A stretch of DNA of 64,000 bases from Brevibacillus centrosporus (GCF_003710815.1 NZ_RHHP01000028.1:1-64000), one strand, 5' to 3'. Positions 1 to 8,110 are shown, counted from the first letter of the stretch. Translations and numbers: made by a program. Notes: a model not told the origin generated them from the sequence alone.

Positions 1-51
1 AACAATTGGGGTGCAGTTCAACCTGAGCGGTTTTCAATTTCTCGTGCTTGC

Positions 52-1359
52 TTAGGAAGCTTCCTGTACAGCTTTTTCCTCAACGGATGGCTGCAAATTT
101 TTATTCGTATGAACCAGCAGGATATTCAGAATGACAGCAGTCAAAGAGCCTGTCACGATGCCGTTTTGCAGCAGCATTTTTGCCATTTCAGGCAGCTGGT
201 CAAACATGCTAGGAACAGCAGCTGAGCCCAAGCCTACTGCGATACTGCAAGCAGCAATCAGCAGGTTTTCGTTTTGACGCAAGTCCACTTGGGACAGGAT
301 GTTGATACCTGATGCGACTACCATCCCGAACATCGCTACCATCGCACCACCCAATACGGCGTTCGGAACCACCGTCGTCAGTGCAGCCAGCTTTGGCAAA
401 AGACCGAGAACGACCAGGATTCCACCTGCACCGATCATCACGTCACGAGACTTGATGCCAGTCAAGCTTACCAGCCCTACGTTTTGAGAGAAAGCCGTAT
501 ATGGGAATGCGTTGAAAATACCCCCCAGCATAATGGCGATCCCTTCACCGCGCAAGCCTTTTACGACATCCTCTTTCCTTACGTCTTTGTTCGTCACCTT
601 CCCAAGGGCAAAATACACGCCTGTGGACTCAGCCATGCTGATGATGTTTACCAGAATCATGGTAATGATCGCGACGATGCTAAACTGTGGTGTACCGAAA
701 TAGAAAGGCTCTACGATGCTAAACCAGGAGGCCGACACCACATTGGCGAAGCTGACCATCCCCATAAAATACGCGACTACTGTACCGGCAATCAAGCCCA
801 GCAAAACGGAAATTGCACGGATAAATCCTGTACACAGACGATTGATGAGAAGAATAATAGCAAGTGTGCCCAATGCCAGGAGCAGATTGCGCGGAGCCCC
901 AAAGTCTGGCATGCCTTGACCGCCAGCTACGTTGTTCATAGCGACGGGAATCAGGGAAAGACCGATAATCGTAACGACCGAGCCCTGTACAACCGTTGGG
1001 AAGAAGCGAAGCAGCTTACCGAATAAAGGAGCTGCCAAAACCACAAATATACCGGATATAATAATGGCGCCATACGCGGTTGCGAGATTGGTCTGCGAGG
1101 CGATCGCAATGATCGGTCCTACCGCTGTGAACGTACAGCCCAGCACAACCGGCAGGCGAATCCCCGTGTATTTCGTACCGAGTACCTGCAGCAAGGTAGC
1201 GATCCCGCAGGTAAACAGGTCAGCTGCGATCAAATAAGCGATTTGCGCCGGAGTCAGATGAAGAGCTCCCCCGATGATCAAAGGCACAACGACTGCTCCC
1301 GCATACATGGCCAAGACGTGCTGCAAGCCCAAAGTTATCACTTTTTGTTTGGATAACAT
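52..1359 (-). CDS. pbuX: Xanthine permease (NCS2 family)
   Basis: This gene encodes a nucleobase:cation symporter-2 type permease of 435 residues with about 12-14 hydrophobic segments, which would import xanthine across the cytoplasmic membrane. The N-terminus (LGLQHVLAMYAGAVVVPLI) and the central stretch around NIISMAESTGVYFALG are typical of the NCS2 family. It starts 33 bp after the xpt stop codon on the same strand, behind a GAGGGGAAG ribosome binding site. Xanthine import thus sits next to xanthine phosphoribosylation, and both genes share the upstream guanine riboswitch. Uric acid permeases are close relatives, so the substrate call rests on the xpt context. Confidence 0.93.
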   Translation of the reverse strand: MLSKQKVITLGLQHVLAMYAGAVVVPLIIGGALHLTPAQIAYLIAADLFTCGIATLLQVLGTKYTGIRLPVVLGCTFTAVGPIIAIASQTNLATAYGAIIISGIFVVLAAPLFGKLLRFFPTVVQGSVVTIIGLSLIPVAMNNVAGGQGMPDFGAPRNLLLALGTLAIILLINRLCTGFIRAISVLLGLIAGTVVAYFMGMVSFANVVSASWFSIVEPFYFGTPQFSIVAIITMILVNIISMAESTGVYFALGKVTNKDVRKEDVVKGLRGEGIAIMLGGIFNAFPYTAFSQNVGLVSLTGIKSRDVMIGAGGILVVLGLLPKLAALTTVVPNAVLGGAMVAMFGMVVASGINILSQVDLRQNENLLIAACSIAVGLGSAAVPSMFDQLPEMAKMLLQNGIVTGSLTAVILNILLVHTNKNLQPSVEEKAVQEAS

Positions 1360-1392
1360 ACGATTGTTTCTCTTCCCCTCTATCTATTTGTT

Positions 1393-1983
1393 TTAAACGC
1401 GTGTTGCAGCTGGTTCAATGAAATGAATATGTTCCGGAGACATGGATTCGATGCGTGCCAAAGACTCGATGCGAATGCCCTCTTTTTCGAGCAATCCGCG
1501 GCCTTCCTGAAAGCTTTTCTCGATGACTGCACCGATACCCACGAGATGTGCGCCTGCGTCTTTCACAATCTGCGTAAGTCCTACGAGAGCGGCACCTGTC
1601 GCCAGGAAATCATCGACAATCAAGACGCGATCCTCTGCCTGCAAATACTGCTTGGACACGCTGATTTGATACGTTTCTTGTCTGGTGAACGAGTGAACGG
1701 GAGCCGAGTAAACCTCCTCGGTCAAGGTAACCGCCTTTTTCTTTTTCGCGTAAATAAACGGTACGCCTAGTGCAACCGATGTTGCCAAGGCGAAGTGAAT
1801 GCCACTTGCCTCTATCGTCACGACTTTGGTCACCTTTTCATCCGCAAACAGTTCCGCAAATCGTTTCCCAATGTTCATGGTCAGCTGCGGGTCGACCTGA
1901 TGATTCAAAAAGGCATCCACTTTCAATACGGATGCAGACAGTACCTTACCGTCACGAATAATGCGCTCTTGCAGTTCTTTCAT
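1393..1983 (-). CDS. xpt: Xanthine phosphoribosyltransferase
   Basis: The 196-residue product matches type I phosphoribosyltransferases, converting xanthine and PRPP to XMP in purine salvage. The PRPP-binding loop is visible as VLIVDDFLATG (about residues 124-134). The N-terminal MKELQERIIRDGKVLSASVLK is characteristic of Xpt. The length matches the family, so the gene looks intact. A GGAGGAGG ribosome binding site precedes the ATG. It is the first gene of the xpt-pbuX operon and lies downstream of a guanine aptamer and a terminator/antiterminator region. Confidence 0.95.
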   Translation of the reverse strand: MKELQERIIRDGKVLSASVLKVDAFLNHQVDPQLTMNIGKRFAELFADEKVTKVVTIEASGIHFALATSVALGVPFIYAKKKKAVTLTEEVYSAPVHSFTRQETYQISVSKQYLQAEDRVLIVDDFLATGAALVGLTQIVKDAGAHLVGIGAVIEKSFQEGRGLLEKEGIRIESLARIESMSPEHIHFIEPAATRV

Positions 1984-2021
1984 CTATGTTCCTCCTCCAC
2001 GAATAACAACCGCCTGAAAAC

Positions 2022-2060
2022 AATTAGAAAACTTGGCTCCGCCAAGCTTTTGTGGCGGAG
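2022..2060 (-). terminator. Attenuator in the xpt leader: two competing hairpins
   Basis: Read on the minus strand, CTCCGCC (2060-2054) can pair with GGCGGAG (2043-2037). Alternatively CTTGG (2046-2042) can pair with CCAAG (2036-2032), which is followed directly by TTTTCT. The two structures share bases and exclude each other. This is the layout of an antiterminator and terminator that control xpt-pbuX. The T-run is short, so terminator strength is uncertain. Confidence 0.6.
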
Positions 2061-2069
2061 TCTTAATTG

Positions 2070-2110
2070 CACTTATACTGGCTAAGAATTTTATAAATTC
2101 TTACTGTATA
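2070..2110 (-). other. Long AT-rich hairpin in the xpt leader
   Basis: On the minus strand CTTATAC and GTATAAG form the ends of a stem that encloses TAAGAATTT/AAATTCTTA, giving about 16 possible base pairs with a tiny loop. It sits between the larger palindrome at 2115-2191 and the attenuator. It could be a spacer structure in the leader RNA. No protein is encoded here. Confidence 0.5.
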
Positions 2111-2114
2111 AGGA

Positions 2115-2191
2115 AAGCCCAGAGTGAACAGATCACAGGGTGGCAGTAACGAAAATACCAACTCCAAGTGAAATCTGTCCCCTCTGGGCTT
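2115..2191. repeat. Imperfect inverted repeat, arms AAGCCCAGAG / CTCTGGGCTT
   Basis: The outer arms (2115-2124 and 2182-2191) pair perfectly, and the inner arms ACAGAT/ATCTGT (2128-2133 and 2173-2178) extend the stem. They enclose a core of about 39 nt. The element lies in the long xpt leader. It could be a structured RNA module, a small RNA gene or a miniature inserted palindrome. I do not recognise a known riboswitch class in it. Confidence 0.45.
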
Positions 2192-2295
2192 GTTTTGCCA
2201 GGGTACAGCACGCTATTCAAAGCGCGGGCGTCACCAAATCAAATTCTTTTTATCAGTAAGAAGCCTGAATAGAAAAGAATCGTGACGTTCTCTCA

Positions 2296-2362
2296 CTCGT
2301 AGTCAGGCGATTTACGGTCACCCGGTAGAAACTGTTGGGCCTTATTCCCAAAATTATACGAG
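2296..2362 (-). promoter_or_regulatory. Guanine-class purine riboswitch aptamer
   Basis: The minus strand has the hallmarks of the purine aptamer in order: P1 arm CTCGTA, J1/2 TATAAT, J2/3 GTTTCTACC, a CGGG stem with loop CCGTAAAT, J3/1 GACTAC, and the closing P1 arm TACGAG. The core is 67 nt, the usual size. The base expected to pair with the ligand is C (GACTAC), which indicates guanine/hypoxanthine rather than adenine specificity. It would shut off xpt-pbuX when guanine is plentiful. The attenuator lies about 235 nt downstream, unusually far. Confidence 0.92.
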
Positions 2363-2465
2363 CTTGCATATGCTTTTTGGATATTGACCAATCTATCATA
2401 TCAGGCAGCCTACGGGCAAGCGTTAATTTTTGAAAGTCACTTCCGCCGCTCAAGCGTTGGAAAAC

Positions 2466-2496
2466 ATGGAAAGAGCCCCCGATTTTCGAGGGCTCT
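2466..2496 (-). terminator. Terminator of rsgA
   Basis: On the minus strand AGAGCCCTCGA and TCGGGGGCTCT form a stem with an AAA loop, followed by TTCC. It lies directly after the rsgA stop codon. Confidence 0.75.
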
Positions 2497-2500
2497 CTCT

Positions 2501-3583
2501 TTATCGCTTCGGCTTGCGCTGCCGCATCTGCACATTGATTTTTTTCCATTTATCCTTTTCAGCTGCCTGCAATCTCGCGTCTTCCTTGCGTGCCAGATGG
2601 GCCAGCTCCCTTTGCAGCTTGAGATAGCTGTCAAAGCGCGCTTTTTCCAGAGAACCATCCTCGATCGCTTCCCGCACCGCGCAGCCTGGCTCGCGCATAT
2701 GCTGGCAATCCCCAAAGCGGCAGGACTGTCCGAGTGTCTCGATGTCATCGAACGCACCACGGAAGCCTTCATCTGCTTCCCAAAGCTGCAGCTCGCGCAT
2801 GCCCGGCGTATCGATCATCAATCCCCCGCTCGGCAATAAGAACAGCTCCCGGTGCGTCGTCGTATGACGGCCCCGGTCGTCCCCTTCCCGCACCTCGCTC
2901 ACTTTCTGCATGTCGGTGCCACTCAGCTTGTTGATCAGAGTGGATTTGCCTACTCCGGAAGAGCCCATAAGTGCAATGGTTTTGCCTTCCGAAAGATAAG
3001 GGGCCAGCTCCTCCAAGCCTTCGCCTTGCTCGGCACTGACGACGTGCACGGGTACACCGATCGCGATGGATTCCACTTCGCGCATTCGTGCGTCCAGATC
3101 GTCGCACAAATCGGCTTTGCTCAGTACGATGACAGGTGAGGCTCCGCTTTCCCAAGCGAGAATCAGATAGCGCTCCATCCTGCGAATGTTAAAATCGTTG
3201 TTCAGAGCGTTGACCAAAAAGACCGTATCCACGTTTGCCGCCACGATCTGTTCTTCCACGTTGTCGCCAGCGGCCTTTCGTGAAAACTTGCTCTTCCGTG
3301 GTAAAACGGCGTGAATCGTCGCTTTTTTCTCTACTGCACGTGGACTGATGACGACCCAGTCCCCGACAGCCGGATAATCCTCGCGGCCTGTCGCTTCATA
3401 TCGCAGCTTTCCTGTTACCTCGCCCAAGAGCTCGCCATGCTCGCCAAGCAGGCGATAGATCCGTTTATGTTCCAGTGTGATGCGTCCCACACTGTAGCCT
3501 TGTTCGGCATAAGGGGCAAAATGATTGGCAAAAGCCTCATTCCAGCCCAAAGTTTGTAAGGTTTGTTGTACTTGTTGATTCAC
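2501..3583 (-). CDS. rsgA: Ribosome small subunit-dependent GTPase A
   Basis: This is a YjeQ/RsgA-type circularly permuted GTPase that helps mature the 30S ribosomal subunit. An N-terminal OB-fold region is followed by the permuted G motifs: LSKAD (G4), GSSGVGKST (G1) and DTPGMREL (G3). The C-terminal zinc knuckle has conserved Cys/His residues in CRFGDCQHMREPGC. I chose the GTG at 3583 because GGGGG lies 9 nt upstream. An ATG at 3616 in the same frame lacks a good ribosome binding site and would add 11 residues. A basic lysine-rich tail ends the protein. It is a divergent RsgA paralogue type of about 360 residues. Confidence 0.9.
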   Translation of the reverse strand: MNQQVQQTLQTLGWNEAFANHFAPYAEQGYSVGRITLEHKRIYRLLGEHGELLGEVTGKLRYEATGREDYPAVGDWVVISPRAVEKKATIHAVLPRKSKFSRKAAGDNVEEQIVAANVDTVFLVNALNNDFNIRRMERYLILAWESGASPVIVLSKADLCDDLDARMREVESIAIGVPVHVVSAEQGEGLEELAPYLSEGKTIALMGSSGVGKSTLINKLSGTDMQKVSEVREGDDRGRHTTTHRELFLLPSGGLMIDTPGMRELQLWEADEGFRGAFDDIETLGQSCRFGDCQHMREPGCAVREAIEDGSLEKARFDSYLKLQRELAHLARKEDARLQAAEKDKWKKINVQMRQRKPKR

Positions 3584-3663
3584 GAATGGATTCCCCCTGC
3601 GAATGGTTTCATACATTGGCTTTTGGCCATACCAGTCACAGTCGAATCCTCAAATCAAAACCG

Positions 3664-3738
3664 TTATTGGAGTTCGTTTGAAAGGAGGATTCCTGTGACC
3701 CCGATTGCTACAATCTCTATCAATTTTGTGCTTGCCAT
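3664..3738 (-). CDS. 24-residue hydrophobic peptide
   Basis: A very short ORF (starting MASTKLIEIVAIGVTGILL) sits behind a strong ribosome binding site, AAAAGGAG, 9 nt before the ATG. The peptide is mostly one hydrophobic segment with a short polar C-terminus, so it could be a membrane peptide. It lies about 80 bp upstream of rsgA on the same strand. It could be a leader peptide, a small membrane protein or a toxin-like peptide. No homologue is recognised, and the assignment rests on the ribosome binding site. Confidence 0.45.
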   Translation of the reverse strand: MASTKLIEIVAIGVTGILLSNELQ

Positions 3739-3826
3739 AAAACATCTCTCCTTTTCAAACCGAATGATCCAGTTTGTTGATGATTTCCCAGCTATTGTAC
3801 CACGAAATACTACGGTTGCAACAGGC

Positions 3827-4084
3827 TCAGTCGCCTCCGCCTCCGCCGTCGCCGCCCCCGCTGTCAGATCCCCCATCGCTGTGACTGTGCCCGTGACTAT
3901 GGCCATGCCCCCAGCCACTATCGGAATCATCTCGGCGCGGGTCACTATCGACGTAATACGGTGTACCGCTGTCAGTTGACGAGTGGGAACGCCCACGTCC
4001 ACCCTTCTTTAAAGAAGAGCTCACTACCACCATCAATATGATAAACATGAACACGACGATAATGAAAACTTCCATCGTCTCCAC
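3827..4084 (-). CDS. Small membrane-anchored Gly/Ser/Asp/His-rich protein
   Basis: The 85-residue product starts with one transmembrane segment (VFIIVVFMFIILMVVV, about residues 6-21). A low-complexity hydrophilic tail follows, rich in Ser, Asp, Gly and His (GWGHGHSHGHSHSDGG). The His/Asp-rich tail could bind metal ions, but that is inference. A GGGAGTGGAG ribosome binding site precedes the ATG. Similar Gly/His-rich short membrane proteins are common in bacilli and have no assigned role. An overlapping frame at 3664-4002 lacks coding character upstream of the 24-residue peptide. Confidence 0.65.
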   Translation of the reverse strand: METMEVFIIVVFMFIILMVVVSSSLKKGGRGRSHSSTDSGTPYYVDSDPRRDDSDSGWGHGHSHGHSHSDGGSDSGGGDGGGGGD

Positions 4085-4196
4085 TCCCTTCTGCGTCCAA
4101 TCTTTGAACGTCCGTTGTCCCTTCAGTATACCATGTTTCCCAGCATAGAATGGAATGGACTGTCATTTCAGGAGGAGAATGGTGGAGCAGCACTCG

Positions 4197-4418
4197 CTAG
4201 CCTGCGGTCAGGTCCTCTGCTGGTGCTACCGCCAATATATTCGCTACGGCAAACACGCGATACGCATTCCGCGCGTAGCAGTAGGCCTTCATGCGCTGGC
4301 CCATCGCATCCAGCTCTAGAATTCGTACGACTCTCCTGCTGGTTTCCCCGTTCTTATCAAGGTAGATCATCTCGATGATTTGCTGTCTTCGCCAATATTT
4401 GTTCAGTTCACGAATCAT
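4197..4418 (-). CDS. Stand-alone WYL-like small protein
   Basis: The 73-residue protein resembles the core of the WYL domain: a beta-strand with IYLDKNGETSRRVVRILEL, then AYCYARNAYRVFAVANI, matching the family pattern of a small aromatic/Cys motif followed by R..R.F. It has no helix-turn-helix. WYL domains bind nucleic acids or ligands in transcription regulators. This single-domain form could be a ligand sensor or a regulator accessory. Function is inferred from the fold only. Confidence 0.6.
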   Translation of the reverse strand: MIRELNKYWRRQQIIEMIYLDKNGETSRRVVRILELDAMGQRMKAYCYARNAYRVFAVANILAVAPAEDLTAG

Positions 4419-4509
4419 CAGGTTGTCACCGCCATTTCTTCTGTATGAACATCATATCATCCAGAACGCTTGTTCGCAAGTTTTGTTCTCATTATATGCG
4501 AACAGACAA

Positions 4510-4552
4510 TAAAAAAAAGACAAATGCCCAAAAGAGCATCTGTCTTTTTCTG
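4510..4552. terminator. Terminator of the MFS gene
   Basis: AGACAAATGC (4518-4527) pairs with GCATCTGTCT (4536-4545) and is flanked by an A-run on one side and a T-run on the other. It can act in both directions. It follows the MFS stop codon at 4559 on the minus strand. Confidence 0.8.
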
Positions 4553-4558
4553 TTGCTT

Positions 4559-5800
4559 TTATGATCTACGCACGGCTTTTCCGTACACGTAAAGGATCGG
4601 GGACAATAGAACTGCTGCCACGATCAACGACGCCCGCACAGATATTCGACTACCGACCCAGCCCACTGCCGGTCCTCCCGCGGTCTGTCCTAACGCATTT
4701 GACTGACTGAGCATGGAGAGGACAGTCGCTCGGACATTGCTGGGGATATTCATATTCAGCCACGTATCGTACAAGGGGCTGCTGATGGCCTCGATCAAGC
4801 CGATCAAAAGCAAAGCTGCGAGCGCCCACCAGAAGCTCGGAGACAGCGCAAAGAACAAAATCGCAAGCAGCCGCAAGAACGTGAGCATGAACATACCCGT
4901 CATGACGATTCGCTCATTGTTGATATCCAGCCATTTTTCCGTGAGCTTGACCGCAATCAAGCCAAGAAAAGCAGTGGCGACCGCCATCACTCCGAACCAG
5001 ACAGCCATCGAAAGGGGAATGGCAGCAGGAAAGCCGATTTCCCGAATCAAATGAGCTTCCCGCAGCCGATCATAGCCTTCTGAGGAAGCACCGCTAAAAA
5101 GCGTTACGATCAAGATCAACAGCAGGATCGGCTGCGCACGCACCACCTGCACGCCCGTTAGCCACGTTGTTTTCATTTCCTGCCACGCGGTGGAGCCTGC
5201 CTCCCGCATGCGGGGCATAAAACCCGTTTCTTTCATAAAAAGAATCAAAAGCAACCCGAGGGCCATATACATCAAACCGCCTACGAAGTAAGGAAGCTGC
5301 GCTCCCTGCGTCGACAGATAGACGCTGAGGCCAATCCCTGCCATCGTTGCCACAAGCGAGACCCGCTTTGCACGCATGAACAGGCTCCCTAATTGCTCCT
5401 CTCCTGCCTCATCTGCGATCCACGCCGTATCCGCACCGCTGATAAAGGTATGACCGACCCCAAAAAGGACTTGAGCCAGAAGCACCCAGCCGAACATCGG
5501 AAGGAGTGGAGGCGCCCCCGCAAGCGAGCCCATCACTCCCTGCAGGACGAAGCCGCTGCCCAGCACAAACATCCCAATGATCATGGACAGGCGCCGGCTA
5601 TACGTATCAGCCACCACCCCCGTTACTCCTTCGAACAGAACCACGGTAAGCTCCAAAACGGTCCCTACAACCAGGAGCTCCAAAGGGGATAATCCCAGCG
5701 TCGCCACATAGAAAATGGCGTACGTGGTAAACATCGTCGAGTTGGCAAGAGCCGTGGTAAAACGCATGAGCATATACAATTTTGTCGCATTCATCTTCAT
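4559..5800 (-). CDS. MFS transporter (drug-efflux type)
   Basis: This 413-residue major facilitator has about 12 hydrophobic segments. The loop between segments 2 and 3 reads GVVADTYSRRLSMIIG, the MFS motif A pattern (G..aD..grr). It is expected in the cytoplasmic membrane as a proton-driven exporter, but the substrate is unknown. The gene stands alone between its own terminator and the ycn genes. Upstream is a 28-codon ORF with a ribosome binding site and an 8-bp inverted repeat, suggesting leader-based control. An alternative start is the ATG two codons downstream. Confidence 0.85.
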   Translation of the reverse strand: MKMNATKLYMLMRFTTALANSTMFTTYAIFYVATLGLSPLELLVVGTVLELTVVLFEGVTGVVADTYSRRLSMIIGMFVLGSGFVLQGVMGSLAGAPPLLPMFGWVLLAQVLFGVGHTFISGADTAWIADEAGEEQLGSLFMRAKRVSLVATMAGIGLSVYLSTQGAQLPYFVGGLMYMALGLLLILFMKETGFMPRMREAGSTAWQEMKTTWLTGVQVVRAQPILLLILIVTLFSGASSEGYDRLREAHLIREIGFPAAIPLSMAVWFGVMAVATAFLGLIAVKLTEKWLDINNERIVMTGMFMLTFLRLLAILFFALSPSFWWALAALLLIGLIEAISSPLYDTWLNMNIPSNVRATVLSMLSQSNALGQTAGGPAVGWVGSRISVRASLIVAAVLLSPILYVYGKAVRRS

Positions 5801-5831
5801 AGGAACAATATCCGCCCTTATTTAGGCAGAT

Positions 5832-5877
5832 CGACACGTTCCGTTTTCTACCTACTGCTGCAAAAGCGTACGTGTCG
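5832..5877 (-). promoter_or_regulatory. Inverted repeat between short ORF and MFS gene
   Basis: On the minus strand CGACACGT (5877-5870) pairs perfectly with ACGTGTCG (5839-5832). The first arm lies in the 3' part of the 28-codon ORF and the second about 32 nt before the MFS start. This is the geometry of a translational attenuator, although the second arm does not cover the MFS ribosome binding site itself. Confidence 0.4.
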
Positions 5878-5938
5878 CTCTACCGCCAAATTTTTCTTTC
5901 TTTATTGGGTGAGTTGCAGCTGTTTTGGATACTAACAT
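5852..5938 (-). CDS. 28-residue basic peptide upstream of the MFS gene
   Basis: A short ORF (starting MLVSKTAATHPIKKEKFGG) begins 10 nt after GGAGG. Its product is basic and hydrophilic with no membrane segment. It ends about 50 nt before the MFS exporter on the same strand, and its 3' end overlaps an inverted repeat. It is a candidate regulatory leader peptide of the kind that controls antibiotic exporters. No homologue is recognised. Confidence 0.4.
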   Translation of the reverse strand: MLVSKTAATHPIKKEKFGGRATRTLLQQ

Positions 5939-6016
5939 GATTCATACACCTCCGAGAGTAGTTAGCTCTATTATAAGGAATTTTCCTTTTTTGACGAGAT
6001 CAGGTTTTCGTCCGAC

Positions 6017-6048
6017 AAAAAAACCGTGCAGATCGATGATCCACACGG
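6017..6048 (-). terminator. Terminator of the ycnJ-ycnI operon
   Basis: On the minus strand CCGTG...CACGG, with an inner GATC/GATC pairing, is followed by seven T residues. It lies just after the ycnI stop codon. Confidence 0.85.
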
Positions 6049-6061
6049 CCTCTTTTGATGC

Positions 6062-6688
6062 TTATGCTTTTTTACGGAACAGGCTGACAATCGATAGGAG
6101 AAGAGCCAATCCTGACAGCACGATTGGAAGCGTATTGCTGCTTCCTGTCGCAGCCGCAGCTCCTTGCTCTGCAGCAGGCGCGGTCGCGGCAGCTTGGCCT
6201 GGCTCGTGCCCTGCTTCACCTGCTCCCTCTTTGATCGTCGTCAACGATGCTGGTGTCTTTGAATCCGGCGCTCCGGTCCATTCCACTACTTCGCCATCCG
6301 CATAAGTTTGGTAAGCCTTCCAGGACAGAGTGCCCGCTTCTTTCGGGTTGGCTCCCACGAACGCAAACTCTGTAAACTCATGCGCCTTGATCCCACCCTC
6401 TGTCGCAGTCCAGACCAATGCTGTGTTGCGGCCGTCCTTATCTTTTTCAAACGCATAGCTCCAGCCGGGGATAGGCTGAACGGTGCTTACCTTCACGTTC
6501 GCCGGGAATTCCAGCTTGACCTTTATGGTATTCACGTCTTTTTCAACGGGTACTCGCACGGTGTATTTTTCATAGGCACCCGTTGTCGTTTCTTTCGGAT
6601 AGACGTTGACGTGTGCCTGCGCAGCTGTCGCGAACGTCAAAATCGCACCTGCCATCAATACACTGCTCATCCATTTTGTTGCTTTCAT
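6062..6688 (-). CDS. ycnI: YcnI family copper-associated protein (DUF1775)
   Basis: The 208-residue protein has a signal peptide ending ...ATAAQAHVNVYP, so that mature YcnI begins with His, the residue known to help bind copper in this family. The DUF1775 domain spans about residues 26-160. A Pro/Ala/Glu-rich linker follows, then one C-terminal transmembrane helix (LPIVLSGLALLLSIVSLF) with a positively charged end (RKKA). It is probably anchored outside the membrane and passes copper to, or stabilises, YcnJ. It starts 12 bp after the ycnJ stop codon, so the two are co-transcribed. Confidence 0.92.
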   Translation of the reverse strand: MKATKWMSSVLMAGAILTFATAAQAHVNVYPKETTTGAYEKYTVRVPVEKDVNTIKVKLEFPANVKVSTVQPIPGWSYAFEKDKDGRNTALVWTATEGGIKAHEFTEFAFVGANPKEAGTLSWKAYQTYADGEVVEWTGAPDSKTPASLTTIKEGAGEAGHEPGQAAATAPAAEQGAAAATGSSNTLPIVLSGLALLLSIVSLFRKKA

Positions 6689-6700
6689 CGAAAACCCCTC

Positions 6701-8014
6701 CTAATGTTGGTGCTGATGTATTACAGTTGTAGCCGAATCGGTTGTGCTTGAATCAACGGTAGTCGGATACTGCGTCTGGCTCATCCACATTCCCGCCAGG
6801 ATGGCCACGATCCCTAATGCCACTTCCCAACGCAACAGCAGCGGGCGCAAAGCATTCTTTTGACGCCAATTCTTTGTTTGCCAAAAGGCGATCACCAGCA
6901 TGACACATACAGCTGCCACCTTTCCATAAAACAGGTAGCTCCACGTAAGCGAGCTTTGGAAAATAGCGATCACATTCGTCTGAATGCCAAGCATCGCAAT
7001 GCCAGTCAGTACGGCCAAAAGCGATGCAACGGCTACTGTCCGCAAAAAGAAGGCTTTGAATCCCTCGTTTCCCCGCTCTGCCTGCCTGTAAGTCAGAAGC
7101 AAGTAGAAGAGTGCCCCCATCCATAAGGAGACTGTCAGCACGTGCAGAACTCTGAGCAAGAGAGACAGCCATACCGGTGATATGCCCCAGGCGTGTCCTC
7201 CAAATGCTTGTGTGCACAACAGCGCCAGCCACAGAATGACATACCATCCGCTCACCATGCCCGGGATCGCAAGCAAAATCAAGAGTCCAAGCGAGACCAG
7301 CAGCATCATCGCAAAGGAAGATTGCATCAGGACGGACCAGCTTCCTTGCCACAGCGCATCTGTCAGTGACACAGCGGCGAGTGATTCATCGTAGAGGAAC
7401 CAGAGGAAGACCAGTCCAATGATCGCCAGTCCCCAGCCGATCTGTCTCATGATACCCAGCAGTTTGCCGAACGAAGGGAGGCCGTAGCGCTCTCCTCTCC
7501 ATGCCAACAGGTACAATCCACCGCCCAAAAGAAGAATGCCTTGAGTCAGATACCGATACACAATCAAATAAGAGCTGTCAGATTTTTGGGCAGTTGGATC
7601 TACCACGGAAGCACTTTTTTGTCCGATCGAAAACGTCAGTCTTTCTTCCACCGGATGACCGTCCTCGGAGACGACCGAAACGATCGCCGTGTACGTCCCT
7701 TCCGGCAGATCGGGCAATTTCGCATTCACTTGAGAAGCGTCCCCAGGCTGCAGTGTTGGCGCCTCCAGCTGGACCTCTTCACCCTTCCAGTTGTACAAAT
7801 GTATAGCTACCAGATCCGGCTCCAATACTTCTGTAAAGCGCATGGAGATCTGGCCAGGGTTGGCTTGCAGAACTTCATTGTCTTTTGGCTGGCTTCCCAT
7901 TAATCCGGCATGTGCCTGGACCGCTGCTGGTGTCACGCTCAGCACGAGGAACAGAGCCATCCAGAGTAAGGCTACGTATCGTTTCACGCTCATCACCATC
8001 CACTTTTGTTGCAT
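6701..8014 (-). CDS. ycnJ: CopC-CopD fusion copper protein
   Basis: A signal peptide ends at ...AAVQAHAGLMGSQP. The following CopC domain starts with His (AHAGL) and carries the family's second copper-binding region at SEDGHPVEE. After a short linker come about eight transmembrane segments of CopD. The C-terminus ends in HQHQH, a possible metal-binding tail. At 437 residues it is shorter than the B. subtilis YcnJ protein but has both domains. It would take up or handle copper at the membrane with YcnI. Internal ATG codons (residues 6 and 8) are alternative starts. Confidence 0.9.
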   Translation of the reverse strand: MQQKWMVMSVKRYVALLWMALFLVLSVTPAAVQAHAGLMGSQPKDNEVLQANPGQISMRFTEVLEPDLVAIHLYNWKGEEVQLEAPTLQPGDASQVNAKLPDLPEGTYTAIVSVVSEDGHPVEERLTFSIGQKSASVVDPTAQKSDSSYLIVYRYLTQGILLLGGGLYLLAWRGERYGLPSFGKLLGIMRQIGWGLAIIGLVFLWFLYDESLAAVSLTDALWQGSWSVLMQSSFAMMLLVSLGLLILLAIPGMVSGWYVILWLALLCTQAFGGHAWGISPVWLSLLLRVLHVLTVSLWMGALFYLLLTYRQAERGNEGFKAFFLRTVAVASLLAVLTGIAMLGIQTNVIAIFQSSLTWSYLFYGKVAAVCVMLVIAFWQTKNWRQKNALRPLLLRWEVALGIVAILAGMWMSQTQYPTTVDSSTTDSATTVIHQHQH

Positions 8015-8110
8015 AGCCTTTTCACAGGTTATATCGTACCAGACTTGACTCTACGGCCATATGGCTCAAACGGGCTATCTGCTGTGACGAATTGTTGAAA
8101 CAGCTGTGAA

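Noticed and set aside
2115-2191. First taken as the xpt riboswitch aptamer
   Set aside because: The true guanine aptamer was then found at 2296-2362 with all its hallmark loops. This element is kept only as an unexplained hairpin.
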